Assembly (NCBI GenBank): GCA_003818205.1
Contig: RPRQ01000053.1
Coordinates: 1-33,261 of the forward strand
DNA length: 33,261 nt
Reading direction: 5' to 3'
From: Bacteroidales bacterium
Lineage (GTDB): Bacteria; Bacteroidota; Bacteroidia; Bacteroidales; Tenuifilaceae
Shown here: positions 1 to 8,757 of the stretch, piece after piece
How positions within the stretch are numbered: the stretch's first letter is position 1
Layout of the letters: every line of letters starts with the position of its first letter
The notes under the pieces: model-generated
What the model saw: the letters and a program-made list of their open reading frames with translations, nothing else
Database searches by the model: none
Told to the model about the DNA's origin: nothing
Program-made: the position numbers and the translations under genes

Positions 1-235
1 AAAAAGTTAGAAGAAACCCCATTATTGACTTCGTCGTCCGGCAGTTGCCGGATCGCTCCAGTTCCACTATTCCCTGCCTACCGGCAGGCAGGCATCATTC
101 CAATTCCAAATGGAAAATTTGTAACAAATTACAATTTAGAGTATTACCACTATTTCTTAAATCGAACTCACGTTATAATAATAAACAAGTAGTTAAGTTG
201 CTTCTTACGTCGAGCTCACGTTATTTTAAAACTTA
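1..235. repeat. Intergenic mosaic of dispersed repeats
   Basis: No convincing gene lies here; the only open frame (45-236) translates repeat sequence. Three pieces recur elsewhere in the window. AAAGTTAGAAG-A-AACCCCATTATT at 3-26 recurs with one mismatch at 5507-5530. The palindrome CCTGCCTACCGGCAGGCAGG at 73-92 is related to 5433-5484. TCGAACTCACGTTAT at 162-176 recurs exactly at 5600-5614 and with one mismatch at 210-224. The pieces come in a different order in the two regions, so this is a collection of modules rather than one simple duplication. Confidence 0.6.
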
Positions 236-286
236 AACAGTTTCTCAGGTATTCAAAAAATATTATGGAATCTACAAAAAAACGAT

Positions 287-898
287 CTATTCAATCCCCT
301 TAAACTTCAACCCTTTTTGTGAAATGGCTTCGAGTACTCTTGGCAACGCATACCTTAGGCTTCGTTCAGCCTTTTTTGAATCGTGGAACACGATAATTGC
401 CCCAGGGTGTATATGGTTAATCACATTATTGACAACTCGACGAGGTGAAACCCTTCGGCTATAATCCATGCTGAGAACGTCCCACATGATAATCTTGTAT
501 CTCTTGCGAAGGATTCGGATCTGCGAGGGCTTAATCCGACCGTAGGGCGGGCGGAATAGGTTGCTATTCACAAAACTATTTGCGAAATCAACGTCCTGAA
601 CGTATTGCCCCGTTTCGGTTGCCCAACCCTTTTGGTGGCTGTAGGTGTGATTCCCAATTTTATGCCCTTCGGCTACAACGCGCTCAAAGATATCGGGGTT
701 GAGCTCAACGTTCTTCCCAAGCACAAAAAAGGTGGCCTTGGCATCGTACTGTTTAAGCTGATCGAGAACCCATAGGGTTAAATCCTTAGTGGGCCCATCA
801 TCAAAGGTGAGAAAAACCCCTTCCTTCTCATTGGGGAATGTCCAAATGAAGGAAGGGAAAAGGCGTTGAAAGAATTTTGGAGGGCTAAGATTAATCAT
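287..898 (-). CDS. Polysaccharide deacetylase (NodB homology, CE4) family protein
   Basis: Predicted metal-dependent de-N-acetylase of the NodB/CE4 family, acting on a polysaccharide or peptidoglycan amide. The full motif set is visible in 203 residues: TFDDGPT (D33, D34), the metal-binding HTYSH (H84, H88), RPPYG (R116), an aromatic/aspartate segment WDVLSMDYS, and VFHDS near the C terminus. The protein is close to the bare catalytic domain. The N terminus has hydrophobic and aromatic residues but no clear signal peptide, so location is uncertain. Its start lies four bases after the stop of the upstream DUF2723 gene, so the two are almost certainly one transcript. The natural substrate cannot be read from the sequence. 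Confidence 0.9.
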   Translation of the reverse strand: MINLSPPKFFQRLFPSFIWTFPNEKEGVFLTFDDGPTKDLTLWVLDQLKQYDAKATFFVLGKNVELNPDIFERVVAEGHKIGNHTYSHQKGWATETGQYVQDVDFANSFVNSNLFRPPYGRIKPSQIRILRKRYKIIMWDVLSMDYSRRVSPRRVVNNVINHIHPGAIIVFHDSKKAERSLRYALPRVLEAISQKGLKFKGIE

Positions 899-902
899 AC
901 CT

Positions 903-3900
903 CTACCTCGACTCTAGTTTTGATGCGTACAGGCTGAAAATTTTCTCGATCTCCTTTAGGTGATCTCCCTTATCGTAACGATCTGCTAGCCTGTAAAGCT
1001 CCTGAATAATGGCCATGTTCAGCTGAATCTCATTGCTGAGTATCCTAATCTTCTTACTAGAAAGGTTGAGGATGTATTTTAGATTACTTGCCGAATTATC
1101 AAGCATTACCTTGGAGTAGGTTATCGCTTTGTCCTTAGCATCGGCCCTATAGTAATTCTCGATTAGCGAGAGGGAAAGGTAGTTGAAAGGTACATTGCGT
1201 GGTGGTATTACCTCCATGCATCGATTCAGCACGGTTAGGGCTAAATCTTTTTTCCCTTCATCAATCAAGCCCCCTGCAAGACGTGCAAAAATACTCCGAT
1301 AGTTTGATATGATACGGCTATTATTCTCATCGAGGTAAACATTGGGGTTGGCAATGCTGCGGAACCGATACTTGTTCATGATGTTATCGTACATCACCTT
1401 TGTATCAACCCTGCCAAAGTCGTAATCAGTAGGTTTCGATTCAATGGGTGCAATGCGGTACATCATCCCCTCAAGCTGAAAATACCTTTCGAGGTTCTGA
1501 TAGGAATCGTTGCTAACCGTTGTACCCATGTATATGGGTCGTTCCCAGTTATTTGTAGCAAGCAGATCAAGCACCACCAAACCCTCTTTCATGATAACAT
1601 CCTCGCTGATTTTCCACACCATGGTGTCAACAATCTCATCGGCTAGTTCAGGGCTAACCGTACCCGATTTAATGGCTTTATCCTTATCAACGGGTAAGAA
1701 GAGTAAATTCGAGGGGATAAAGCAGAGCTTATCCTTTTCGCTGTACGGGGATTGAACCTGCGAAACCGCATCGTCGCTATAGATGAATGAGATAGCCTGC
1801 CTAAGATCGATAGCACCCTTTATTTGCTCCGAAACAAGGATATAATCACGCTTCCCCGAATAGTACTTATCGTGGGTCATGGTAAGGGGCAATGGATCCG
1901 AGGTATAAGCTTTCCGTTTCATCTGATCGATGTACCAATCGCCGCGTAAATAGTTTAGGTTAGAAACCCTAACATCCTGACGAACCCCTTCCACCTCCTG
2001 ATTGTACCAAAGCGGGAAGGTGTCGTTATCGCCATAGGTGAAAAGCACAGCATTGGGGGCACAGCCGATAAGCATATTGTAGCCAAAATCAACGGATGTA
2101 TATCGACCAGAACGATTATGATCGTCCCAGTTCTGGTTGCACATGATAATTGGAACGGTCAAACAAACAGCACCGCTCGCTATTGCAGCGGTTCGGTCGC
2201 TAATCCATTTTTTAGCCAATTCGTAGAGGGCTAAAACCCCAAGCCCAATCCATATAGCAAAAGCGTAGAAACTACCTGCGTAGGCGTAATCGCGCTCTCT
2301 CGGTTCGAAAGGTTTTTGGTTGAGATAGACCACAATTGCCAACCCCGTGAGCACAAAGAGCAGCGTAACCACCCAAAAATCCTTCTGATTCCTTTTATAC
2401 AGGTAAAAAATACCTGCAATACCCAGAATTAGGGGTAGGAGGAAATATCTGTTTCGGGCTTTATTGTTCTTGTAAAGGCTAGGTAAATCCTCCTGGGGAC
2501 CAAGCCTAGTATTATCAATAATTGGAATGCCGCTAATCCAGTTCCCCTTCAATGCATCTCCATTTCCTTGAATATCGTTTTGCCTTCCAGCAAAATTCCA
2601 CATGAAGTATCGCCAGTACATGAAGCCCATCTGATAGTTCCAGAAGTACTTAACCTGATCGGAGAGCTTTGGAGCATAGCGGGTTTCCGTTTTGCCACTA
2701 TTATTCTGGAGCTTAATAGGTATTCCAGCGTATTCGGTCCATTGCTTATAGCCTTTCACATGGTTCGCTTCGCTGCTGTACATCCTTGGGAACACGGTCA
2801 TAAACCTTTCGTCAAACAAATATTTTGTTTTATGCCCTGCTACAATATACTTACCATCCTTTGGGATGTACGAAGGAGCACCCTCCTCCGTACCAATCAC
2901 AGGTGCATTGAACGATTGTCCGTATATTAATGGGCTATCGCCGTACTGCTCGCGGTTTAAATAGTAAAGGAGAGAATACATATTATCGGGAGCGTTCTGA
3001 TTCATGGGAGGCTTTGCCGAAGAACGAATTACCGTTAAGGCATAGGAGCTGTAACCCATTACCATTACCGTTAATCCGAGTAGGATTGTATTGGCAATTA
3101 CCTTTTCGTGCTTGTAGGTGTAGCTTATTCCATAAATCAATAACCCAATGACAAGGGCTAGGTAAAATAGAACCCCTGAATTATAGGGTAACCCAAAACC
3201 ATTAACGAAAAGCAGCTCGAATTTTGATGCTAGAACGACATACCCTTTAATCACAAAAACGAGCGAAGCCAGAAGAAGGGAGAATCCCACAATTAGCGCT
3301 TTGATTACTCCCCATTTGGTTACCTCGTACTTCTTGAAGTAAAAGACCATAACAATGGCCGGTATGGCAAGGAGGTTCAAAAGGTGAACGCCTATGGATA
3401 AGCCCATTAAGTATGCAATTAGGATAATCCATCGATTAGCGAAAGGCGAATCGGCTACATTCTCCCATTTCAGGATAGCCCAGAACACCATAGCGGTAAA
3501 TAACGACGATGAGGCATAAACCTCGCCCTCAACGGCCGAAAACCAGAATGTATCGGAGAAGGTATAGGCCAACGCACCGATAAGGCCCGATGCGATGATT
3601 AGTATAACCTGAGAGGATGAGTACGATGATTCGGTTCTGTTAACAACCTTACGCGCGATATGGCTTATAGTCCAAAACAAAAAGATGATGGTGAATGCGC
3701 TTGCTAATGCCGACATGGCGTTGGCAAACACCGGGATTAGCTCTTTGCTCGGGGCAAACATGGTAAAGAACCGAATAATCAGCATAAAAATTGGACTTCC
3801 GGGGGGATGTCCAACCTCAAGGCGGTTACCGCTTGCAATAAACTCACCACAATCCCAGAAGCTGGCAGTGGGTTCCATGGTAACCAGGTAAACTATGGCG

Positions 3901-3971
3901 GCTACGGCAAATGCGAGCCAACCGAATATATTATTGATTTTATTGAACGACTTATTATCAAATGTCTGCAT
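903..3971 (-). CDS. DUF2723 / TMEM260-like GT-C family membrane glycosyltransferase
   Basis: A 1022-residue protein. The N-terminal half is a polytopic membrane domain of the DUF2723 family, now linked to protein O-mannosyltransferases through human TMEM260. Around residues 33-60 it carries the acidic loop EPTASFWDCGEF followed by EVGHPPGSP (D40, E43, H55), the usual position of catalytic acids in GT-C enzymes. Many hydrophobic segments follow to about residue 620. The C-terminal part is soluble, with helical repeats near the end that resemble TPR. In Bacteroidota such proteins are candidates for the first step of general O-glycosylation, but this is family knowledge and not shown here. First gene of an operon with the deacetylase; a promoter match lies just upstream. 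Confidence 0.85.
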   Translation of the reverse strand: MQTFDNKSFNKINNIFGWLAFAVAAIVYLVTMEPTASFWDCGEFIASGNRLEVGHPPGSPIFMLIIRFFTMFAPSKELIPVFANAMSALASAFTIIFLFWTISHIARKVVNRTESSYSSSQVILIIASGLIGALAYTFSDTFWFSAVEGEVYASSSLFTAMVFWAILKWENVADSPFANRWIILIAYLMGLSIGVHLLNLLAIPAIVMVFYFKKYEVTKWGVIKALIVGFSLLLASLVFVIKGYVVLASKFELLFVNGFGLPYNSGVLFYLALVIGLLIYGISYTYKHEKVIANTILLGLTVMVMGYSSYALTVIRSSAKPPMNQNAPDNMYSLLYYLNREQYGDSPLIYGQSFNAPVIGTEEGAPSYIPKDGKYIVAGHKTKYLFDERFMTVFPRMYSSEANHVKGYKQWTEYAGIPIKLQNNSGKTETRYAPKLSDQVKYFWNYQMGFMYWRYFMWNFAGRQNDIQGNGDALKGNWISGIPIIDNTRLGPQEDLPSLYKNNKARNRYFLLPLILGIAGIFYLYKRNQKDFWVVTLLFVLTGLAIVVYLNQKPFEPRERDYAYAGSFYAFAIWIGLGVLALYELAKKWISDRTAAIASGAVCLTVPIIMCNQNWDDHNRSGRYTSVDFGYNMLIGCAPNAVLFTYGDNDTFPLWYNQEVEGVRQDVRVSNLNYLRGDWYIDQMKRKAYTSDPLPLTMTHDKYYSGKRDYILVSEQIKGAIDLRQAISFIYSDDAVSQVQSPYSEKDKLCFIPSNLLFLPVDKDKAIKSGTVSPELADEIVDTMVWKISEDVIMKEGLVVLDLLATNNWERPIYMGTTVSNDSYQNLERYFQLEGMMYRIAPIESKPTDYDFGRVDTKVMYDNIMNKYRFRSIANPNVYLDENNSRIISNYRSIFARLAGGLIDEGKKDLALTVLNRCMEVIPPRNVPFNYLSLSLIENYYRADAKDKAITYSKVMLDNSASNLKYILNLSSKKIRILSNEIQLNMAIIQELYRLADRYDKGDHLKEIEKIFSLYASKLESR

Positions 3972-3993
3972 AATGGTTTTTATTTTGATGGTT

Positions 3994-4027
3994 CAAATGT
4001 ATATTATTTTTTAGATTTTAACCCAAA
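3994..4027 (-). promoter_or_regulatory. Bacteroidota-type promoter for the DUF2723-deacetylase operon
   Basis: Read on the minus strand, TACATTTG (complement of 3994-4001) matches the -7 consensus TAnnTTTG. A TTTG (complement of 4024-4027) lies 22 bases upstream as the -33 element. The start codon follows about 20 bases downstream of the -7 box, giving a short leader. Confidence 0.5.
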
Positions 4028-4236
4028 TTACGCATTAGGGATGTACGACAAAATTCTATTTTTAGCCTTATCATTATGATTTTGTGACATGATGGTTAAA
4101 TCCTGCGATGTAGTCGCAAAAGTTTTACAGTGTAAAGATGTAAAGGCTACATTTATTTAGCGGGGGTAAATTATCTTAGATTGCTGAGTAGTTAAGGCGT
4201 TTTTTGCGTGAAAGATTCTTTTTAGCCTCCATTTTT
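4028..4236. other. Intergenic stretch, no gene seen
   Basis: AT-rich spacer between the divergent promoter end of the DUF2723 gene and the stop of the small membrane-protein gene. I found no convincing ORF, RNA or strong terminator. TGTAG near 4109 and CTACA near 4148 could form a weak long-loop pairing, which I do not trust. Confidence 0.4.
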
Positions 4237-4821
4237 TTAGAAACTCTCCAACTCCTCAAGCAATTGAATGGCTCTATCCTTTAATGGTTTTTGCTTCTTT
4301 CGCCAAATTAAAATTCCAATTAAGGCTGATATTACCATTATTGGGATATAGAATACCTGAACGATTAGTACTCTGTAAAGTGGATTCATCGGACTCAAAT
4401 CTTCATAAAAAGTTAAGGTTAGCCCAGCATCCATTAAAATAATTGGTATTAAAATAATTAAGAAATGGCCTAATCTTAACTGATAGCGCTTTACAACAGC
4501 ACTAAGCATTTCTGACAAAGGAAGTGTATAATCTATTTTCTTATATATTTTTAAATTGTACCTAAAAATTAAAATGAATGAGACAAAAGAAAGAATAAAG
4601 AAGATCTGGGAAAACATGCGAATGAATCCACGATCAAAAATGATATTTACTATCATCATAATGGAGTAAAGACCAATAAATCCGATGTAAATCCAAAAAA
4701 AGGATTTCGATATGTTAAGATTATACTCATCTTCTTTTTTAAGCTTACTCGTAAACAATTCCGTATCTGGTAAACTTTCATTTGCATGGCTTAAATTGTT
4801 ATTCATATCATTAGTTTTCAT
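4237..4821 (-). CDS. Small four-helix membrane protein encoded with an ECF sigma factor
   Basis: I do not recognise the family. From the ATG at 4821 the protein is 194 residues; a second ATG at 4833 adds four. A hydrophilic N terminus of about 35 residues is followed by two hydrophobic segments (FFWIYIGFIGLYSIMMIVNI and a second one close behind). A loop follows, then two more (FLIILIPIILM and a segment ending ALIGILIWR), and a charged C-terminal tail. The gene overlaps the end of the sigma-factor gene, which implies translational coupling. That position is where an anti-sigma factor or other sigma regulator often sits, but no zinc-binding anti-sigma (HxxxCxxC) motif is visible, so that role is only inference. 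Confidence 0.75.
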   Translation of the reverse strand: MKTNDMNNNLSHANESLPDTELFTSKLKKEDEYNLNISKSFFWIYIGFIGLYSIMMIVNIIFDRGFIRMFSQIFFILSFVSFILIFRYNLKIYKKIDYTLPLSEMLSAVVKRYQLRLGHFLIILIPIILMDAGLTLTFYEDLSPMNPLYRVLIVQVFYIPIMVISALIGILIWRKKQKPLKDRAIQLLEELESF

Positions 4822-5344
4822 AATTACCTCCATTCATTTTTTCTCTTAAAATTTCCTTAATTCGATGAACCTTTACCCTTACATTGGGTTCGGTTATACC
4901 AATAATCTCCGAAATCTCTTTCATCGATAGGTCTTCGAGTACAAGCGACATAATTGCTTTGTCGATTACCGATAGCTGATTTAATTGGTCTTGTAGTTGG
5001 TTGATCTGATTCTCTTTAAGTTTATAATCCGAGTCATCCTCCGAGAAAAGGTTGTAAAGATTCTTTTCTCCGCCATCGATAACAATTCTCATTCTTCTGA
5101 ACTCTTTACCTGCAAAACCCATTGCGGTATTCAGCGCAATCCGATAAATCCAAGTACTCTCTTGGGCTTCGCCTCGAAAGTTTTCGAGACTTTTCCAGAT
5201 GTTTACCAAAATCTCCTGATAGATATCTTTTTGATCCTCATTAGCAGGAGCGTAATACTTACAAATCTTTAGTATTTTTTGATGATTCTCTTTTACTATA
5301 AGATTGAAGCGCTCTTCCTTTTTTTGCATACTTTCTTTGGTCAT
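4811..5344 (-). CDS. ECF-type RNA polymerase sigma-70 factor
   Basis: A 177-residue sigma factor with the two-domain ECF layout. Region 2 lies at about residues 20-90 (DQKDIYQEILVNIWKSLENF, then STWIYRIALNTA, the core-binding and -10 recognition helices). Region 4 lies at about 120-170 (LSVIDKAIMSLVLEDLSMKE, then the helix-turn-helix ISEIIGITEPNVRVKVHRIK). No N- or C-terminal extension is present. It overlaps the downstream membrane-protein gene, a likely regulatory partner. A second ATG five codons in is possible. Target genes are unknown. I saw no clear Bacteroidota consensus promoter directly upstream. Confidence 0.9.
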   Translation of the reverse strand: MTKESMQKKEERFNLIVKENHQKILKICKYYAPANEDQKDIYQEILVNIWKSLENFRGEAQESTWIYRIALNTAMGFAGKEFRRMRIVIDGGEKNLYNLFSEDDSDYKLKENQINQLQDQLNQLSVIDKAIMSLVLEDLSMKEISEIIGITEPNVRVKVHRIKEILREKMNGGNYEN

Positions 5345-5829
5345 TGTATAGTTATTTAACGTCAGTTCGATGTAATAAATAATTTAAATGCCATATTATC
5401 AGTATTTTACTTTTTGGGTTAAAATGGAATGATGCCTGCCTGCCGCCTGCCTGCCGGTAGGCAGGGTAGGCAGGGTAGGCAGGGAAAAATGGAATATTGG
5501 ATGAAGAAAGTTAGAAGTAACCCCATTATTCCAGTCTTCCAAAAACATAATATTTGTATTAAAGCACTAATAAATAATAATATAATAAGCATTCTTTTAT
5601 CGAACTCACGTTATTTAGTACACAGGATTGAAACATTGTTACAATTTTGTGTAGAAAAAAATGATAGTAAATATCCGACAAATATCTCGAATTGCATGAA
5701 CTGTCAAAACCTTTAGGGTTTATAGCTTTAAACCAATAAAACTCTTATTTTTGCTTTTTCATTTTGACATAGAGAATGAGATAATTAATTGTCTGAAATC
5801 TAACACCTGAAATCTAGAATCTGAACAAT
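5345..5829. repeat. 485-bp intergenic region rich in palindromic repeats
   Basis: No credible gene here; the 95-residue open frame at 5429-5716 runs through repeats. From 5433 to 5484 lies a GC-rich cluster made of GCCTGCCTGCC, its complement, and three tandem copies of GGTAGGCAG-like units. It stands out against the AT-rich surroundings. AAAGTTAGAAG-T-AACCCCATTATT (5507-5530) and TCGAACTCACGTTAT (5600-5614) match modules near the window start. The last 100 bases hold the probable glyS promoter and two CTGAAATCT copies just before the start codon. Confidence 0.6.
5746..5753 (+). promoter_or_regulatory. Possible -7 element for glyS
   Basis: TATTTTTG matches TAnnTTTG, about 77 bases before the glyS start. 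I see no good TTTG at the -33 position, so support is partial. Confidence 0.3.
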
Positions 5830-7380
5830 ATGACCCAAGAGGAACTTTTTAAAAAGCTTATTGCACACGCAAAGGAGTACGGTTTTGTATTCCAATCGAG
5901 CGAAATTTATGATGGTTTAAGCGCTGTTTACGATTATGGTCAGAATGGCGTTGAGCTAAAGAATAATATCCGCCGTTACTGGTGGGAGGCAATGACCCGC
6001 CTAAACGATAATATTGTAGGACTTGATGCAGCTATCTTTATGCACCCAAAAACATGGGTAGCATCGGGCCATGTGGGTGCTTTCTGCGATCCGCTGATTG
6101 ATAATAAGGATAGCAAAAAACGCTACCGTGCCGATGTGCTCATCGAGGAGTGGATTCAGAAGCAGGAGGATAAGATTAATAAGGAGGTTGAAAAGGCTCA
6201 GAAACGATTCGGCGAATCCTTTAACGAGGCGATGTACCGCGAAACGAATCCTCGGGTTATGGAAATTGCAAGCAAAATAAAAGAGGTTAACGCTAGAATG
6301 GTTAAATCTCTTGATACAAGCGACCTTGCTGAGGTTAAGAAAATAATTGAGGATTGTGAAATTGTTTGCCCAATATCGGGTTCGCGTAACTGGACCGATG
6401 TGCGCCAGTTCAACCTGATGTTCGAAACCAAGATGGGATCTGTTAGCGATGATGCTGATACCATTTATCTCCGCCCCGAAACCGCTCAGGGAATTTTTGT
6501 TAACTACCTAAACGTTCAGAAAACGGGTAGAATGAAGATTCCTTTCGGAATTGCACAAACCGGTAAGGCTTTCCGTAACGAGATAGTTGCCCGTCAGTTT
6601 ATCTTCCGCATGAGGGAGTTCGAGCAGATGGAGATGCAGTTCTTCGTTCGCCCTGGCGAGGAGATGGAGTGGTACGAGTTCTGGAAAGAGAAACGCATGC
6701 GTTGGCATAAGACCATGGGGCTCGGCGATCAAAAGTACCGTTTCCATAAGCATGAAAAGTTGGCGCACTACGCCAATGCCGCATCGGATATCGAGTTTGA
6801 GTTCCCATTCGGGTTTAAGGAGGTTGAGGGGATTCACTCCCGTACCGATTTCGATTTAAGTAGCCATCAAAAGCATTCGGGTAAAAAATTGCAATACTTC
6901 GATCCTGAAACCAACGAGAGCTATGTGCCATACGTAATTGAAACTTCAATAGGTTTAGACCGTACTTTTCTATTAATCCTTTCCTCAGCATATACCGAGG
7001 AGAAAATCACCAAAGAAGATGGAACTGCCGATGAGCGTGTAGTTCTTCGCATACCACCGGCACTTGCTCCGGTTAAACTTGGCGTTTTCCCATTGGTTAA
7101 AAAGGATGGTTTACCCGAGAAGGCTCGACTGATTATGGATGATCTTAAGATTGATTTTGCTTGTCAGTACGAGGAGAAGGACACCATCGGTAAGCGTTAC
7201 CGTCGTCATGATGCCATAGGAACACCGTTCTGTATCACCATCGATCACCAAACATTACAGGATGATACGGTTACCATTCGTCATCGCGATACTATGGAGC
7301 AGGAGCGTGTACCCGCATCGAAATTAAGGGAAATTATGGAGGAGAAAGTGTCATTACGAACATTGCTTAAACAGATTTAA
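5830..7380 (+). CDS. glyS: Glycyl-tRNA synthetase, dimeric class II type
   Basis: Charges tRNA-Gly with glycine in the cytoplasm using ATP. The 516 residues contain the class II core: the N-terminal YDYGQNGVELKNNIRRYWWE region, motif 2 (FRNEIVARQFIFRMREFEQM) and motif 3 (ETSIGLDRTFL). A C-terminal anticodon-binding domain begins near APVKLGVFPLVKKDG and ends with the conserved threonine-rich segment around TIRHRDTMEQERV. This is the single-chain alpha2 form found in Bacteroidota, Gram-positives, archaea and eukaryotes, not the alpha2beta2 GlyQ/GlyS form. The ATG at 5830 gives the usual N terminus. It is followed by a hairpin terminator-like repeat. Confidence 0.97.
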   Translation: MTQEELFKKLIAHAKEYGFVFQSSEIYDGLSAVYDYGQNGVELKNNIRRYWWEAMTRLNDNIVGLDAAIFMHPKTWVASGHVGAFCDPLIDNKDSKKRYRADVLIEEWIQKQEDKINKEVEKAQKRFGESFNEAMYRETNPRVMEIASKIKEVNARMVKSLDTSDLAEVKKIIEDCEIVCPISGSRNWTDVRQFNLMFETKMGSVSDDADTIYLRPETAQGIFVNYLNVQKTGRMKIPFGIAQTGKAFRNEIVARQFIFRMREFEQMEMQFFVRPGEEMEWYEFWKEKRMRWHKTMGLGDQKYRFHKHEKLAHYANAASDIEFEFPFGFKEVEGIHSRTDFDLSSHQKHSGKKLQYFDPETNESYVPYVIETSIGLDRTFLLILSSAYTEEKITKEDGTADERVVLRIPPALAPVKLGVFPLVKKDGLPEKARLIMDDLKIDFACQYEEKDTIGKRYRRHDAIGTPFCITIDHQTLQDDTVTIRHRDTMEQERVPASKLREIMEEKVSLRTLLKQI

Positions 7381-7387
7381 TTTTATC

Positions 7388-7418
7388 ACCCTGACAGGGT
7401 TCAAAACCCTGTTAGGGT
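7388..7418. terminator. Hairpin after glyS (dispersed-repeat type)
   Basis: ACCCTGACAGGGTT, a three-base loop, then AACCCTGTTAGGGT: 13 of 14 bases pair and the remaining pair is a wobble. It begins eight bases after the glyS stop. There is no U-run behind it, so termination is plausible but unproven. This unit resembles a widespread Bacteroidota palindromic repeat. Confidence 0.5.
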
Positions 7419-7438
7419 TAATAATTCCACCAACGCTA

Positions 7439-7446
7439 CCCCCCCC
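7439..7446 (+). repeat. Run of eight C directly before a start codon
   Basis: Eight consecutive cytosines end exactly at the ATG of the glycosyltransferase gene, in otherwise AT-rich sequence. Such a tract can vary in length by slippage and could alter ribosome access, but it lies outside the coding frame. Confidence 0.6.
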
Positions 7447-8739
7447 ATGCGCCGAGTACTTATCATAACCTACTATTGGCCACCTGCAGGAAGTTCAGGC
7501 GTTCAGCGATGGCTTAAGTTTGTTAAGTATTTAAGGGAGTTCGGATGGGAGCCTGTTGTTTATACAGCCAATAACCCCGAAGTTGCTGCGCTCGATGAAT
7601 CGCTTTCCAATGATATTCCCGAAGGCGTTGAGGTCATAAAACGGAATGTTCCCGAACCATACAAACTCTACAAGCTAATTACAGGGAATAGAGGGAAAAA
7701 GATTGGGGTAGGTTTTACGTCTGGTACTTCTAAAAATGGACTTCTCAACCGATTAGCCATTTGGATTAGAGGCAACTTCTTTATACCCGATGCTCGAATG
7801 TTTTGGATTGCTCCATCGGCTCGGTATCTTTCAAAATATCTCATTAATAATCCTGTTGATATCATTATAACAACAGGTCCACCCCATAGCCTACATCTTA
7901 TCGGGTTAAAGCTAAAACGTAGATTTAATATTCCTTGGATTGCCGATTTTCGAGACCCTTGGACTGAAATATACTTCTATAAAGATTTAAAATTAACTGG
8001 GATAGCCGATAGGATTAACCATTACCTTGAAAAAAAAGTACTTAAGAATTCAAACCTCAATGTAGTCGTTTCTAAATCCATGGCCGATGCTTTTATAAAT
8101 ATAGGGGCAAAAAGAGTGGAGATCGTTTCCAATGGCTTCGACCATAGCGATTATCATTTTAGTGCAGCGGTTGACGATAAATTTTTCTCCATAGTGCATG
8201 TGGGAACCATCCCTCCGGGTAGCAATAGCAATAGCTTCTGGGGTGCTGTTTCAAAAATGGCAAAGAAAAACGATGAGTTCAATCAGAGATTGAGGATTCA
8301 ATTTGTTGGGGAAATAGATAGTTCAGTTGTTGATTCGCTGAAAGCGAACAATCTGCTCGATAAGGTTGAACTGATTGGCTATAAGCCTCATTCCGAAATA
8401 CCCAGCTTTCAGAAATCGGCTCAAGTACTTTTAGTTTTAGCCCCAAGGGCTTCAAAAGAAATTTTAACGGGTAAAATTTTTGAGTATCTTGCTGCCAATC
8501 GTCCCATAATTGCCATTGGGCCAATCGGTGGTGATTTGGATAAACTGCTTATCGAAACCGAGGCAGGGATAATGCTTCCGAGCGATTCGCAAACAGAAAT
8601 CTATGAAGGGTTAAAATGGTTTTGGGATGGGTACAAATCGGGGTGGAGTAGTTTTAACCCTAAAAATATTAATAAATACTCCCGAAAGGAGCTAACGCGT
8701 AGAATGTCTGAATTGATGTTAGAATTGATAAACCCATAG
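7447..8739 (+). CDS. GT4-like glycosyltransferase (GT-B fold)
   Basis: A 430-residue cytoplasmic or membrane-associated glycosyltransferase of the family starting MRRVLIITYYWPPAGSSGVQ, whose N-terminal domain (glycosyl transferase 4-like) binds the acceptor. WIADFRDPW near residue 170 and SNGFDHSDY near 230 are typical of this group. The C-terminal nucleotide-sugar domain includes IQFVGEIDSS, VELIGYKPHSEIPSFQKSAQ and the acidic GKIFEYLAANRPI segment holding the donor-contacting glutamate. The next gene, 18 bases downstream, is a UDP-GlcNAc 2-epimerase, which suggests that both serve an envelope or extracellular polysaccharide. Donor and acceptor are not determinable from sequence. Confidence 0.85.
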   Translation: MRRVLIITYYWPPAGSSGVQRWLKFVKYLREFGWEPVVYTANNPEVAALDESLSNDIPEGVEVIKRNVPEPYKLYKLITGNRGKKIGVGFTSGTSKNGLLNRLAIWIRGNFFIPDARMFWIAPSARYLSKYLINNPVDIIITTGPPHSLHLIGLKLKRRFNIPWIADFRDPWTEIYFYKDLKLTGIADRINHYLEKKVLKNSNLNVVVSKSMADAFINIGAKRVEIVSNGFDHSDYHFSAAVDDKFFSIVHVGTIPPGSNSNSFWGAVSKMAKKNDEFNQRLRIQFVGEIDSSVVDSLKANNLLDKVELIGYKPHSEIPSFQKSAQVLLVLAPRASKEILTGKIFEYLAANRPIIAIGPIGGDLDKLLIETEAGIMLPSDSQTEIYEGLKWFWDGYKSGWSSFNPKNINKYSRKELTRRMSELMLELINP

Positions 8740-8757
8740 CTATAAAATCTACTCAAA

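Noticed and set aside
45-236. 63-residue open frame at the window start
   Set aside because: It translates dispersed repeats (CLPAGR is the usual translation of the palindrome) and has no protein-like pattern.
5429-5716. 95-residue open frame with GRQGRQGRQG
   Set aside because: The glycine-arginine-glutamine run is simply the tandem palindromic DNA repeat; no gene context or conserved pattern.
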